A stretch of 64,000 nt of DNA from Todiramphus chloris collaris (GCA_025345505.1 JANVCC010000010.1:40462660-40526659); one strand, 5' to 3'. Shown: positions 49,506 through 62,804, counted from the stretch's first letter. The notes: generated by a model not told the origin, from the letters alone. Program-made: numbers and translations.

Positions 49506-52369
49506 CCAGGATCTGAATCACAAAAACATTCATAAAAACCTGGGAACAATGTTTGCTGCATGCTCCTCTGCCATACCTGCCTTACATACTTAGTATTTTG
49601 AAAGGAGTGAGAGTTTCATGAGGAGGATGCCTGAGAGCAGAATCCTGGGCTATTTACTTTTCAAGCTAAAAAGACTGAAGTGGTGCAGTAGTGTAATATA
49701 CACATCACCTGTCAAATTTTGATCAAAGCAGTTTTAGTTATATGAGAATAGAAAATGTCTGAACTGGGCAAACTCCTATTTTTCCTCCAGGGATGCTATA
49801 TGTCCATCAAAGAGAAACTTCACAAGACCCACTTTCAACTGACACCCATTCATAAAATTATTGTAGCTTTCCTTTCTTTCTAAAAAAGATAGAATGGGGA
49901 TTCTTTTCAGCCCCAGCCATCCTCCTACCCTCACAGAACACCTGTATGAGGTGCATTTTTTTCTTTGGATACTTCAGGAAAACATAATGAGAAGCCTGAA
50001 AATTGATTTTATGAGCTGTGACCAGGATGCGGCTGTACTGAAAGGTCATGAGCACTAACTTTTTTTGTCAGTAACTATTACAATTTGTAAACCATCATTT
50101 GAAAGAGCTTGAGTTGAATGGTAATGACTCTAAATGTCTTTTTAAAGCTGATGACAAGAATACTTCAGGTATTTTTCCCTAAGTTTATACCACTCTCTGT
50201 CTTTAATACAGCAATCATAATAAATATTGCTAGACCTGCAGAGATGGAGCCTGAGAGCTTGTCCATTTTTTCTAAGAGTTCCTGATGTTCTAATAAACAT
50301 TTCCCTGCAATTCTCACCTCCCTTGGATATATACGTCATGATATAGACATGCTAACATAATAAGCACTAACAACAGAAATAAAATTCAGAACTACAAAAC
50401 TTATTGTACAAGGAAAACAGATAATGAAATAGTAAGTAATGTTAATATACATGCATAAGAAAAATGGCTTAAACCCTATATTGGTTTAAAAAGGTGAGAT
50501 TTCCAGTTATTTTTGAATATTCTGATCAGCATGGGAAATGCAGAGAAGTTCTATTTTACATTGCTAATTTGCCCCATGTGTTCGCCATAGCAATGCCAAG
50601 GTCCCTGGGAGCATGATGCTACTTACCTCCTTCTGTAGGGAGCCGCTGCACTGCTTCTGGCTTGGAAGACATTGAAAGGCAAAAAAGGAGGAGCAAACAA
50701 GTGTGCTTTACCAGGGGTGTCGCAAGCAATTAAACAGCTGCCCACTGGCTGTGTTCTCCAGAATACAAAGGGAAGATAGACAGTCAGTGCTGACATTCAA
50801 ACCTCATGTCATTGCTGCAGGTTGCCAGTGAAATCCTGATGAGTACACCTTGCTCTTTTAAACTAAGCACACCGAAGGTAATGTCAGCTAACAAGCTGTG
50901 GGTTAAGTGCAGAGTTTTACTTTGGACAGTAAGTAATTAATATTTGGGGACTGAGAGGTTTGGACTGAAAGTAATTATGACAGCCTATTTCTGCCCGGGA
51001 AGGAGGAGGTGAGAGGTCCTGAGCACCTGAAGCAGGGAAGAGCAGAGTTTTTCCACAGCAGCATTGTGCCCAAAACTGCAGAGCTTGGTTGACCGCCCAG
51101 AGCAAACCTTCTTTGGTGTCTGGAAGGCAGTGGGGCAGCTGCCCCTGCCTGCTTCATGAGCTGCCTTCCTTTTCCTGCATATAATTTTCATTTCCACTAT
51201 TTGCTATTTCCTCTTTTGTTGCTCCTTGGCATGAATCAATACGCTGCTCAAAGCTAAATATCAACTGAACTGAGGAAGACAGATTATTTTTATCTTCTAA
51301 AGACTTTAATAACCTAGAAAGAAATGTGGGAGACCTGGGCAGATCAAGCCATGTTTTGTACCTGCAGCCCCATGCAAGTGACTGCTCTGATGGCAGGTGC
51401 ATTGACTGCTTTAGTTTGGATATGGATGGAAAGTGGATTGCTTTTTAGGAGACATTGCTACTTTACCCGAATTTGCAACACCACAACTGACTTGAGGGTT
51501 AGGGCACATCTGGGCAGAATCACTATCCTGTAACTAACACAGTGCCCATTTTTAGTTTTCACTCAGAAGTTAAAGTTTCTTCTTTTGATTAGCTGCATCC
51601 ATCAGGACCTTGGTTGAAGGATCTGGGTTTTTTTTCTGCTATCAGTTCTTGCTGAAGGAACACATAAATAAGAGCCCCTTTCCTGCCCCTTGGGGGACTT
51701 CTCCATCAACTTTGAAAAAGTATGGTTGCAACTTTAGGGTTACAGAGCATTCTCACTTATAAGCCTAATTTCTGATCCCTGACTGACATTGTCAGGAGGA
51801 GATCACCAGGGATGCTTATGGTGGCACACAGGGGACCAGCACAGGATGGCCTCCTCAGCCTGTTCCTGTATATCACCATCTCCATCAGTGGTCACACCAC
51901 CTGAGAGAGGCACAAGCAAATCTTTAGAGAAGTGCTCAGTAGATTCTCTCAGTAGATGGCTTTCCAAGAATTTCCAACAAGAAGAATCTGTTTTCCTGCT
52001 GATATTTTATAGATGTGCATTTCCAACTTTTCAAATCCAGTGCAGACCATGTGCCCTTTTCTTGACAGAGTGAACCATGGGGTTCGTGCATGCAGCTTCA
52101 CAAAGTCCCAGCTGATGTCAGACCCCTCAAATATGTCTGTGTACAGGATGGAAAGCCAAACTCTAACCTCAAGCGTGGTCTTGCATCAATCAGAGGGTGT
52201 TGCTTCTGACTCTTTCTCCATTACCAGTAGTATCTAGACAATCAAAACTGGCAACCCCTTTGCTCAGACTCTTTAAAACTAGTTATTTATGACATAATGT
52301 TTCTTCTGCCAGATTTGTCTCCACATGCTCACACTCCATGCCAATGTGAGATATTTCAGGGGGGAGATA

Positions 52370-52719
52370 TTCAGGGGGGACCTTGTTGCTCTCTACAACT
52401 ACCTGAAGGGAGGTTGTAGTCAGGTGGGGGTTGGGCTCTTCTCCCAGGCAACTAGTGACAGGATGAGAGGGCATGGCCTGAAACTGTGCCAGGGGAGGTT
52501 TAGGTTAGATATTAGGAAGCACTTCCTTACGGAAAGGGTCATTAAACACTGGAATGGACTGCCCAGGGAGGTGGTGGAGTCACTATCCCTGGATGTGTTT
52601 AAAGAAGGTCTGGATGTGGCACTTAGTGCCATGGTCTAGCTGATGTGGTGGTGTTAGGTCATAGGCTGGACTTGATGATCTCAGAGGTCTTTTCCAGACT
52701 CAGTAATTCTGTGATTCTG
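52370..52719 (+). mobile_element. CR1 LINE 3' end, ORF2 C-terminus open
   Basis: The translation over about 52379-52636 is the C-terminal part of CR1 ORF2 without an internal stop: [60 protein letters not shown], then GLPREVVES, ending in LSAMV. The 3' end follows, with GGCTGGACTTGATGATCTCA, a TCTTTTCCAGACTC block and tail ATTCTGTGATTCTG. The copy is 5'-truncated and lacks the reverse-transcriptase core. It belongs to the same subfamily type as the copy at 31.1 kb. At its 5' edge a short ATTCAGGGGGGA-type motif is repeated (52352-52380). Confidence 0.95.
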
Positions 52720-54155
52720 CTTCCCTGCCTGACTGCTGGGAAAGCCGCTCTTTAACCCACACTGCTCTCCTGTTTGTATTCTGGGAAATGCTTTATTCCT
52801 TTTCTGCTTTGGAAGGAAACAGGGAGAAACTCTCTCTTCTAAGACCTATCCAAAGAAGCAGAAGGATCTCCTCTGTCCCCTCCCCATCTGGGAAAGCTGA
52901 GCCCAATGCACACCTTGATCAGTGCTCACTCCCAATATAATCAACTCATGGACATAGTAGGAAGTGAGTGGGAAATATAAAGAAAACCCAGGACATACTC
53001 AGCTGGAGGCATGATCATTCTTTGCTCTGTGTGTGTATGTACATGTTTTCTGATGGCTTTTTTAATAATCTGCCTGCCCTTGGAATAAGGGAAAACATGG
53101 ACTTGGGACTGCACACATGGAGTCAAGGAAGAGAAACTTCTCAAGACTCCTCCATGTAACACTATACCATGTATCATCGCCACTTTCTCATTTCCTAAGA
53201 CACTTATTCCACCTGTCAACATGTGCAGCCTCTGCCTTATGCAAATCATCCCCCAGACTTTTGGTGGTCTGGCAGAGCTCAGAGACAAATTGCAGTTGTG
53301 ACTTGAGAGTACACTAGGGTTTTACGAGCCTATTTACCCTGCGGAGTCATAGAAGAATTTATACAAATTTTAATACAGCTGTGCAGTCATTTCTCTGTGG
53401 ATCAGGCATGGAGAGAGCTGAGGGGTCGCTCAAATAAAAGATCTTAGCTTTGTTTTGTTTTTTTTTTTTGAAGTAGCCACTCTGGAAAACTGTTGCTTCT
53501 TCTCACCTGGAGGAAAAATCAGGTACCTCCTGCTCTGTTTTTCATAGCCTCATGAACCTCCTATTGACATCAGGATGTAACAGCTCACATAGAGACTGAT
53601 TAAGTGTTCAGAAAAATGAAAAGCATAAGTCTAGACTGCAAACTCTGGGATCTGGAAATCAAATGCGTGCATGGATGACTCATTCTTATTTTCCTGAAAG
53701 AAAACTATGCTTCCCTTTAACTAAGTTTTATGAGTAAAATCTTTCTCACTGTGTGTTCAGCACAGACTACTTGAAAGATCTTGAAATGTGTCATGTATTG
53801 GCAGTGTATCCTGAGCAATAAAATATGCACAAATTCATAAGTACCATCCTCTCAAACTATTTCTGACCGAATCTCTCTCAGAAATCAATGAAATACCATG
53901 ACAAGGCAAGTAAAATAAGACATAGTGGGTCCCAAAGAAAGAAATACCATTCTCCTTTGGCCTTCTGTTTCTTTTTGGCCTAGCTTAAAATCAGCTGGTG
54001 AGGTGCTTATGCTGTATTTGACTTTGGATAGTCTACAAGTAGACATATATAACCACTCATTCCTCAAGCCAACAACCAAAACAACTTCTGTATTTATGAA
54101 AGGATCTCTGAACAATTTTTCAGGTACATCAGGCTTCTTTTTTTTTCTATCATAG

Positions 54156-54324
54156 TAACCTGTTTGTTTACGTGTTAGAGTGTTTGGATGGCAAAAGGAA
54201 TATTTCAGTATGTCCCTTTTCAAGAACCATAAATTGCATAGCCTATCTGCCAAGTATAAGATGCAAGTATTGTGAAATTATTGTCTGCTTTCTGTCTCTG
54301 GAACCCATCCGTCACGTGAGCATG
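54156..54324 (+). other. Candidate internal exon (169 bp)
   Basis: Upstream is a strong acceptor: a T-rich tract and CTATCATAG ending at 54155. Downstream is a strong donor, ATG|GTAAGT (intron from 54325). Taking the first base as the end of a split codon, the remaining 56 codons are open (NLFVYVLECLDGKRNIS at the start, EPIRHVSM at the end), with six cysteines. The frame remains open past the donor, so openness is not decisive. No family is recognised. It may be a coding or lncRNA exon, or chance. Confidence 0.28.
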
Positions 54325-55390
54325 GTAAGTCCCTTCTCCTCATCTCCTGGACAACCCATTTGGATAGCAAGCTTTGCAAAGCCATGTTTCTTACTTACAA
54401 CGTGTCTACTCCAGATCCCCTTATGTTAGCTGGAGGTTAATGGACAGAACATAAATTATGTATACAAATAACACATCACAATAATACACTTAACTCACTC
54501 CATACGATCTTATAATTTGTCCTGCAGATACTAATTTTTCATTGTTGATAAAAGAAATAATTGAGATATAAATCTAAGCATTTTACCTCCACCATTACAG
54601 AAAGTTACTCTCTTGGTGTAGGTTTCCATTCTTTTTTGCCTCCAGTGCTTATGTCTGCTGTTCTGGAAGGTGCCTGCCCCTGATCTCATACCTTTCTCAC
54701 ACTCAGTCACAGCTTGATGCTACTGAAGGCTTCTTGGTTGTCAGTCAAATTATACCACCATAGATGTCCCAGGTTTTTTTCCTTCCATGGATGATGTAGA
54801 TAATAAATACTTGTTTGTGTCCTGACCTTGGTGTTTCTTCCATTATGTTGGGAAGATAATGGAATGATGTCTGGTCTCTGTTAAGGCACAAATTGTAACA
54901 TACCCATAGGTAATGCCTTAAATAAAATAAACGAGTATCAAGGAAATCTTTGAATACCAGAACAGAGGCCATGATTTAGGCTCTATATTAACTAAAGAAG
55001 AGAAACATGCAGATCATTATGTTAGTGATGATCTTTATTGCTGAATAAAAGACTGGTCAGTGTTCAAGAAGCTCCAGTTTCAGAAGCAGACCTATAGGAA
55101 ATAACATCAGCATGGCAGTGATCAGGCTTAGTTCTATTTGGCTTGTCCAAAATGTTCTTATTAATTGAAACCAGAAATGTATGAATTTTGCTATGATAGG
55201 TAAATGGGCATCCAAAATCAACAAGTTGTCCAAAAACTTGAGACTGACACTTATTTTCACAATCTTAGATTTATGCTTTTGCAATAAGGGGGAAATTTTA
55301 AAATATGCTTTTGTCTTCCCAGAAGCAACTGCTCTGTTTTGTCTGGATTCACCGTAACATGATTATTTTTCATCTTGATTGTGCTTTCAG

Positions 55391-55436
55391 CAGGAGGCTG
55401 GAAAGACAGCGCTGTTCTCCATGGGATACAGTGGAG
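55391..55436 (+). other. Candidate micro-exon (46 bp)
   Basis: The acceptor GATTGTGCTTTCAG ends at 55390 and the donor GAG|GTAAGA begins the intron at 55437. Two of the three frames are open: one reads QEAGKTALFSMGYSG and one RRLERQRCSPWDTVE. The use of CAG at 55391-55393 as acceptor instead would shorten it by three bases. Very short exons of this kind occur by chance in sequence of this length, so support is weak on its own. It gains a little from lying 1.1 kb downstream of another candidate on the same strand. Confidence 0.22.
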
Positions 55437-58400
55437 GTAAGAGGACTGAAGGCTACTATGTGCTTCAGGCTCTGTAATGACTTTATTTTATAGTGTTGCA
55501 GCACCCTCCATGCCACAGATTGAATGTGCAACTTCAAATGGTGTTATGCATCTGAAAGTAGAAAAGTCTGGGAACAGCTGATATAGACAAGGGGTATGGC
55601 TGCAGCAGTTTTGGGGTAATGGTCAGTATAATGAAGTTGAGCTGCAGGTCATACCTGTCTGCTCCATCACTGTTCAGTAGTGTAGGTAACTGCATGGTCC
55701 TCCTGTTCTATTCAGTGCTTTGAGAAAAAAAACCAGGCCCTTCTGCTACTGTTACCACTGCCTGAAGGGACAGATGAGAGCTTTGGAGCTCTACCTGTAG
55801 GAAACTACTAAAGCAGTTCTGGCTTCTTCAGCTTCATACTCACTGGACAGATGAGTTTACCTTAAGGCACATCTGGGACCTGAAGTCACATCTGAAGGTG
55901 GACAACCTTCTCCCAAGTAAATTTCTACATTTAGTCTCAAAGGAAGAACTTGAGCCATCTCAGAGCATTTTTGTTTTGTTCTACAGGGTTTTTTTGAGAG
56001 ACTAATACTTGTAATGAACACTACCTAATGGGCATTTTCCCTCCTCCACAGGGAGACAAAGAGCAAATGTTATGTCTGTACTATGCTCTAGACAGAGAAA
56101 CACCCATACTGTAGCCCTTCAAAGGCATCTGAGGGAAGGTTCTGACTTATCTCACAAAAAAAAAGGAAAAAAAAATCTTGGTCGTAACTCCAATATATTC
56201 TATTATAACCAGATTTGTTCCTAAACTGTTACTGCTCTAGATCTCTCTTCTTTGATGTGGGCAGGACAAGCAGTGAGAAAGTGGCCATTGCTCTTTCTTT
56301 GGATTGATGATAATATCTTCCTCCAACATTTGCAGTTTATTACAATTTGTATCTTCTTTTTACTGGTCCATCAGTTTGAGGCAATGGCTGGAAATGAATA
56401 ACCATTTTCCTGCTTTGCATTACCACAGCATCCTCAGCTTTAAGAGGATTCTCTCCCTTTCATGTTTAGATCTGGTATTACATTTTCTGCTTTATTCATC
56501 TTTAAAAGACCAGAAGCCTTTTCCCTCCATTTTTAATTTACTTAGGAAAAGCACATTAATTAAACAGTAACATTTGGTTGGTTGAAGGTTATGCATGTTA
56601 TTTATTTAGCTGGAGGTTTATCTGGCTGACAGAGTAACTCACTGGAGAGATCACAATTTGATAGTGACACTGGTCAACCAATGTGACCTTCAACGGGACC
56701 ACCTGTGGTGGATCTTATGAGCCAGCCTGTAGCTCTTATCCCTGCCTTTTCTGGCATGATTTTATATGCTATTGCACCTCAGGCACACAGTATGTAGCTT
56801 CTGTCAAGCCTTCAGGAGATTAGCAGTGTGATTCAGAAAGTTCTGATAAACAGAAGATATGATTCAGGGATGCCCATGTTACCTCATCTTCTAAGGTTTC
56901 CAGGGCTGTAAACAAGGGAGGACTGGAACAACCAGACAATCAATTTATGGAACACTGAAAAGGTCAAGATACAGTAATATGCTGTGTAGCACTGAATGCA
57001 GGGGATATTAACATTCAGATGCTTCATTCCTAGGAAAATAATTGCAGTGGCACAAATACAGAAGCACAGACTTCCACCCTGGTGACAATTACACAAACAA
57101 ATGGATCTACTCCAATTACACCCTGAGAGACACATTCTTGTGTGATCCTCTTTGGAGGTTATATTAAGGTTTAGTTGTTCCGATCAGAAGAACTGAACGT
57201 GATAACAGTTTGTGATGGAAATCTTCTTTCCTTCCTTCTCATAAATGAAATGATGAAGAAACATTCATAGTCAGATCAACCTCTGCTAACCTTTTAACTT
57301 CAGCAGTTGTTGATGTGACAAAGTCAGGAGTCTCTGGTAGGATCTTTTTACATCTTTCTTTCTCTCTGATCCTTAAGTTTTCACTTTGCATTTCATTTTA
57401 CTGGGGTAAGGAAATCTGCCACTCACTGTTGACTTTGTTAATTTGGTGTACAGATCCCCAGAAATGTATCTAGGAGACATACTGATATAAGGGAAAGACC
57501 AGTTTTCTCATCTGTGTGCTCCTGTATCCCTTACAGGCTTTTGAGAAAACAACCCTTCCTCCCAGGTTGTGATTTCTAAACCTTTGGTCGTTGTTGTATC
57601 TCTAAGTGGCTTTAAGTAATGCAGATCATTTTAGAAATCTGTGCCTAAATCTGGACCCAGAATTAGAGCTGAGGCTGCAGCAGGAATGCATGGAGCAGAA
57701 ACATTCTTCTAAGTATCTTACAGAAAATACTCTTCTCTGTACATCCCTCTCAGTGTTTGCTCATACTAAGCACTGAAGACCACAATCCGCTATATGCAGC
57801 AGAACTCAATCATTTAGAAGGGAAATAAAGTAGGTAGCTATTCTAGACAGAGAATATGGAGATAAATGCAGGAGAAAGGTGAGGAAGGTGATGTCTGCCA
57901 TTTGTCTTCAGTTACAGGAAGAAATAAGCCATGCCTCAAATTAAAGCAGGAATTGCTTTCATTGTAACTACAAATAAACACATTTGAAAGAGGTGGGTGA
58001 AGTGTGAAGAATGCTTTGATCCCTGATAAACAGTGAAAGTTGAAACAGCAAGGGCTTAAAATAATGTAGGGTCACATTGCTGGTAAGTTGTCTGCTTTCC
58101 AAATTTAATGCAGAAGTTATCTTAATGACTGAAGATACGGCCATCTCTACCCAAGGGGATTTCCTCCAGATACAACCTGCTAGAAGTCACTCTTAGAAAG
58201 CATTTTGCTCTTCACCAGTACCTGGAACCTTGTTATTTGCCCTACCAGTAATCTATAGTGTCCCTTACTACTACCACTACTTCAATTCCCATCTCATTGT
58301 TTGGGTGGCAGAAATGTCATGCCTAAGGCCAAAGGTGTGGAGCAAAGCCCATATCTTGTTTATTTATGTTTCACAAATACATGTTTATTTGCTGTGAATT

Positions 58401-59772
58401 ATCACTGCTGAATGCAGATTGCTTTGCTTCCATGTAGAACTGGGCTTTTGGAATAGGGCTTATAGTTTGAGTGAGCGTGAGAAACACCGCAAGACAAATA
58501 CTTGTTGGAACTATAGGATACTCCATTATACTTCTCTATTTGTAGTTACAGGAGATTTAAAAATATTTAAAACTATGAACTTACACATCCTAAAGATAGG
58601 GGCAACGGACCTGTAAGGTGCTTGGAAACTTTTGCCAGAATACTCAAGAAAAAAATGCGGAAGTTTGAAAGAGATCCAAGTTGTGTGAGAACCAAAGTAC
58701 TGAAGATGAATAAAGGAAGTAAAACCATGTCCATGTCTACCCAGTATGTCTTCTGATATCCACGGCAGACTGGTGGACTTAACAGAAATTTATTTGTCTA
58801 CCAGGCAGATCCAGTTACAGGAAAAATATCTGTTTGCCCATGAAAACTCAATTTTCAGCAAGAAAGCTAGAGAAGCTCATTTCTAATGTATATAAGCTCT
58901 TCTGTAAACATAATAAAATCACTCTTCAGGGTACTTTGGCCATGTGTAACAGGAAGTATATCTTTTATAATGCTTTCTTATTGCTATATTTGTGATATAA
59001 CCGTTCTGCAGTGTTATTTAAACTTAAATAATTTGGTTTTTTTCTGGTTTATGTTTAGAAGTTTTGGGGTCTGGTTTTTTTTGGCATTTGGAAGCAAGTC
59101 AACTAGAGAGTATTTTCTGTGCCATCTGAGGTTGAAAGTAACAGCATGGAGTCAGAGAGGGCCATTCAGCAGCCAATTTGTATCCCCAGTTGGGAATCCC
59201 TTCGGTTGAATGCAGCTGGTATAAAACATACAGGGTCTGGGGCTAACGGAAAGAGCAGAAATTAAGAAAGTGAATTTTGTAGAAATGCTTAAACTATAAA
59301 AAGAATTAAGCATGCTATTGAAGAAGCTGAGTTTGGCTCAGGGGATTGAAGAGCTTTTCCCTTTTTCAGAGTCAGATTGCAACTGCTGATATAAGAGGAA
59401 CTGGATGTTTAATCCACTTTTTCCTGTTTTTCAGACACTTATAATATTGCCCATTTCTGACCATATAGGTTGTTTGGCTGCCACAGTATGATAAAACCAA
59501 AACTGTTGAAACATTCAGCTGCATGTGAAAATGAGTCTCGGACAAAAAAGATGCAGCTTTACCAGTATCAAACTTTGTTGTGCTCTTTCCTTTGAATAAC
59601 TCCAGTTTTAGAGCCAGTATTTGAGAACCTGTAGTGAATTAATCAGAGATACATCCATCACCATTCTATAGAAACTTCTCTGCTTTGAGTAATTTTATAA
59701 GTCCCAGTGCTCAGGAGAGTGCTTCCTCTGTTAACAGCTAAGAGAGAGGAGCTGAAGACTCTATCTTCACTG

Positions 59773-59791
59773 AAAAAAAAAAAAAAAAAAA
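59773..59791 (+). repeat. Poly-A run (19 bp)
   Basis: Nineteen consecutive A residues. I looked upstream for a retroposed gene or SINE and recognised none. Confidence 0.9.
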
Positions 59792-60144
59792 GAAATTTCC
59801 AAATTTATTGAGGCTCTTAGATCTTGAAAAATCACATATGCAGGGGAACAATCACAATGCTGCAGGGATGCCTCGCATTTTAGCATCTCTGTTTTCTGAG
59901 GACTTGGTCATTGCTGCGTGGTTCTGAGCACCTTGCACCTCACACCTCCGCAGGCTGGCAGACAGGTTGCTGCCTTCCCCAGTGGGGAAAAGGGCATGAT
60001 GATCCCAGCTACACAAGGCTCCAACTGCAAGGTCGGCTTTTTGCCATGGCTCTGCTCCAAGGTGGTGTCAGTGTTGGAAATTAAGGAGGGAGCCTTCCTC
60101 TCCTTCCTCTCCCTACCTGACACTTACTGGTGAAGTTTCACTGG

Positions 60145-60494
60145 CTACTCTTTCAGTAAAGAAATTATTCCTAATATCCAGTGTAAACTTCCTGGTGCAA
60201 CTTCAGTCCATTTTGTCTAGTCCTGTTGTTATTTACTGGAGAGAAGAGGCTGCACCCACCTTACTATAACCTCCTTTCAGGTAGTCGTAGAGAGCTATAA
60301 GGTCTCCCCTCAGTCTCCTTCAAACTAAACAGTCCCAGTTCCCCCAGCCTTTCCTCACAGGCTTTGTTTTCCAGATCCTTCACCAGCTTGGTGGCCCTTC
60401 TCTGAATTCACTGCAGCAACTCAGTGTCTTTTTTTGGTGCGGGGCCCAGAACTGAACACAGTACTTGAGGTGTGCCCTCACCAGTGCTGAGGAC
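60145..60494 (-). mobile_element. CR1 LINE internal fragment lacking its 3' end
   Basis: Reverse-complement CR1 ORF2 C-terminal region: TTCAGTAAAGAAATTATTCC, CTTACTATAACCTCCTTTCA, a TATAAGGTCTCCCCTCAGTC block, CAGCCTTTCCTCACAGG, CTTGGTGGCCCTTCTCTG and a GTACTTGAGGTGTGCCCTCA block. At low coordinates the match stops before the untranslated 3' end and tail units, which all well-formed CR1 copies possess. This copy has therefore lost roughly 170 bp at its 3' side by deletion or rearrangement, in addition to the usual 5' truncation. Confidence 0.92.
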
Positions 60495-62315
60495 TTGGAG
60501 TTCAATTATAGTTTTCTATTTGGACATGCAAATATGTGACGTGTATGACATCAGATTGTAGTGCTTTACACAGTGAGTAAAAAAGGGTTTTTTTTGCATT
60601 TTAGTTTATAACAGGAAATACAGAGAATACGCAGCTTGGCTCAGTTAACATTTGGAACGTTAGTGTTTGGAGTTTTCAAACATTTTATTATCGTTGTAAC
60701 AATAAACTTTTTCTTTGAACATGGCATACTTTGGGGATGAAGAAGTACACTCTTGCTATCACTTGGTTCCAGAGTCTTATAAACAGATTTTTGTCTGAGA
60801 TGGGGAGTTAGCATACAAAAACTGATAATGTATTTGACTAGCAACATTGTATAAATCTGGTAGGAGACTCCTTGAGTCTTTGTGGCGAGGTCACATGTCA
60901 CATGGTGATGTAATTTTGAAAGGACTGAAAGTCCAGAGGGATAATATATTAGTTTGCCTTTGTAAGCTTGTCATTGTTTAGTCATTCCACTTACATGGAT
61001 GTATATTAGCGAAGATAATTGATCTCATTTAAATATGCCATCCGGGATAATGCAATTTCAAATTACTATATCGATACAGGTATCTTAAATATCACTGAAA
61101 TAAATTTACATTTAATCTCATGTAAATGACATCAACAAACTTCTTTATATCTCATGTAGAAAAGAACAACATTGTAACTAATGTGGTGGTGCATTTTTCA
61201 AAATTTTGCAAATTAATTCACAGACACCGTGAGATTATTTAAAAGAAAACTTCTCACATACTTTGTTGAATAAGGAACCACAAAGTTTTATGTATCAAAG
61301 GTATAACAGTGCAGTGTATTCTAAAGATGTCTGAGAATCACCTTTTTATTATTCACCACTCTTTGTTAGTCACGTGTTTTGCAATAAAGGGAAAACCAGA
61401 CAATTAATTAGAGATTTTCTCTGCAAAACTGTGAAAGGCATTGCAGAAAATCCTTGCTAATAAGAAAACTTTCAAGATAACTTTCAAGATACTTTCTTTG
61501 CTCTGGAATATCACTTCTTAGGTGACCAGAGGACTGGTTACTGTTGCACGGTCAGACACAGGGTCGTAAAACTGCATGAGGCATTAGATGGAGCGGTTGA
61601 AGCTAAGAAACAGTAAAATACGCTATCCATTTGCAAAACTTTGTTTGGAAAACCAGCAGACACAGATTGGCAAAAAGGAGGTGGGACCCTTGTGGACACT
61701 GCCATCTGTTTTGGCACGGGGGCTCAGCGCATTGCACTGACAGAGTGGCTGAGCAGGTGCGGCTGGACCACCATGTCTGATCTTTGTCCTGGTGTAATGA
61801 AATTACTCCACACCATGGTGAAAAACGTTATGCTAACAAAACCATAGTTCTGACAATATGAACTGCATCTAGATTAGAGGCCTCTGCTGGCACATCTCTG
61901 CTGGATAAAAATTACACCTCTAACCCAATTAACCTTTCAGGGAGAAGTCTTGCAGCATAGAGACTGTCTCAGTAACTCACTGGTTTGTGCCTTTCATGCG
62001 CTGAAAGAACCTTCACGTTGCCCATTCCAGGTATTGTCTTTTCTGAAAGATGTCTGTCACCTGGGATCTCCTCTCACAGATCTATCCCTTCTTTAATTTT
62101 AAGATACTCAGCCTCCCTCTTGCCCAGAACCCTTAAAAAAAAAGGCAGTCTTAGATGTCCCATTGTTTTATTGTGCTTTGTAAACTATGGTCAAAATTCA
62201 TCCCATTTTATTGGTAGGACTATTGTAAATTATGATGGTATTTGAAAAACTGGACTCTTAGACATTGTGGCTGTCAATTCCTGCCCTTTTAAATAGCCTT
62301 TCTTATTTCTTAACA
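60495..62315. other. AT-rich unique stretch, no gene recognised
   Basis: No gene or repeat is recognised. 60930-61300 is especially AT-rich and without simple repeats, a look often shared by conserved non-coding elements, but this is only an impression. Confidence 0.55.
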
Positions 62316-62715
62316 NNNNNNNNNNNNNNNNNNNNNNNNNNNNNNNNNNNNNNNNNNNNNNNNNNNNNNNNNNNNNNNNNNNNNNNNNNNNNNNNNNNNN
62401 NNNNNNNNNNNNNNNNNNNNNNNNNNNNNNNNNNNNNNNNNNNNNNNNNNNNNNNNNNNNNNNNNNNNNNNNNNNNNNNNNNNNNNNNNNNNNNNNNNNN
62501 NNNNNNNNNNNNNNNNNNNNNNNNNNNNNNNNNNNNNNNNNNNNNNNNNNNNNNNNNNNNNNNNNNNNNNNNNNNNNNNNNNNNNNNNNNNNNNNNNNNN
62601 NNNNNNNNNNNNNNNNNNNNNNNNNNNNNNNNNNNNNNNNNNNNNNNNNNNNNNNNNNNNNNNNNNNNNNNNNNNNNNNNNNNNNNNNNNNNNNNNNNNN
62701 NNNNNNNNNNNNNNN
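62316..62715. other. Assembly gap, 400 Ns
   Basis: An unbroken run of 400 undetermined bases. The right flank is a microsatellite, which probably caused the gap. Protein-like frames spanning it on either strand are artefacts of translating N. Confidence 1.
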
Positions 62716-62804
62716 CTCTTCTCTTCTCTTCTCTTCTCTTCTCTTCTCTTCTCTTCTCTTCTTTCTCCTTTTTACTTTTCATTTTTTTTCTTTCTTTTCC
62801 TCCT
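62716..62804 (+). repeat. CTCTT microsatellite and pyrimidine tract
   Basis: Nine perfect CTCTT units (62716-62760) directly follow the gap and grade into a pyrimidine-rich tract up to about 62804. The true array probably extends into the gap. Confidence 0.97.

Larger units (their letters stand above)
43806..52369. other. Unique stretch, no gene recognised
   Basis: Over 8.5 kb no gene is recognised. A possible LTR fragment is given separately (about 45105-45515). A locally GC-richer part at 47586-48360 has long frames on both strands (147 codons minus, 97 codons plus) and a good donor-like CCAG|GTATGTGTG at 48114, without a convincing acceptor or known protein. 48600-49350 is very AT-rich. 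A tRNA-like B-box (GGTTTCGATTCTC, 49401-49413) and an antisense CORE-SINE-head-like segment (49458-49505) may be remnants of old SINEs. Confidence 0.5.
52720..60144. other. Unique stretch with two exon candidates
   Basis: No repeat of note is recognised apart from homopolymer runs (T at 53456-53469; A at 56157-56173; A19 at 59773-59791). Two splice-flanked intervals, 54156-54324 and 55391-55436, are listed separately. Other frames are short. Confidence 0.5.
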
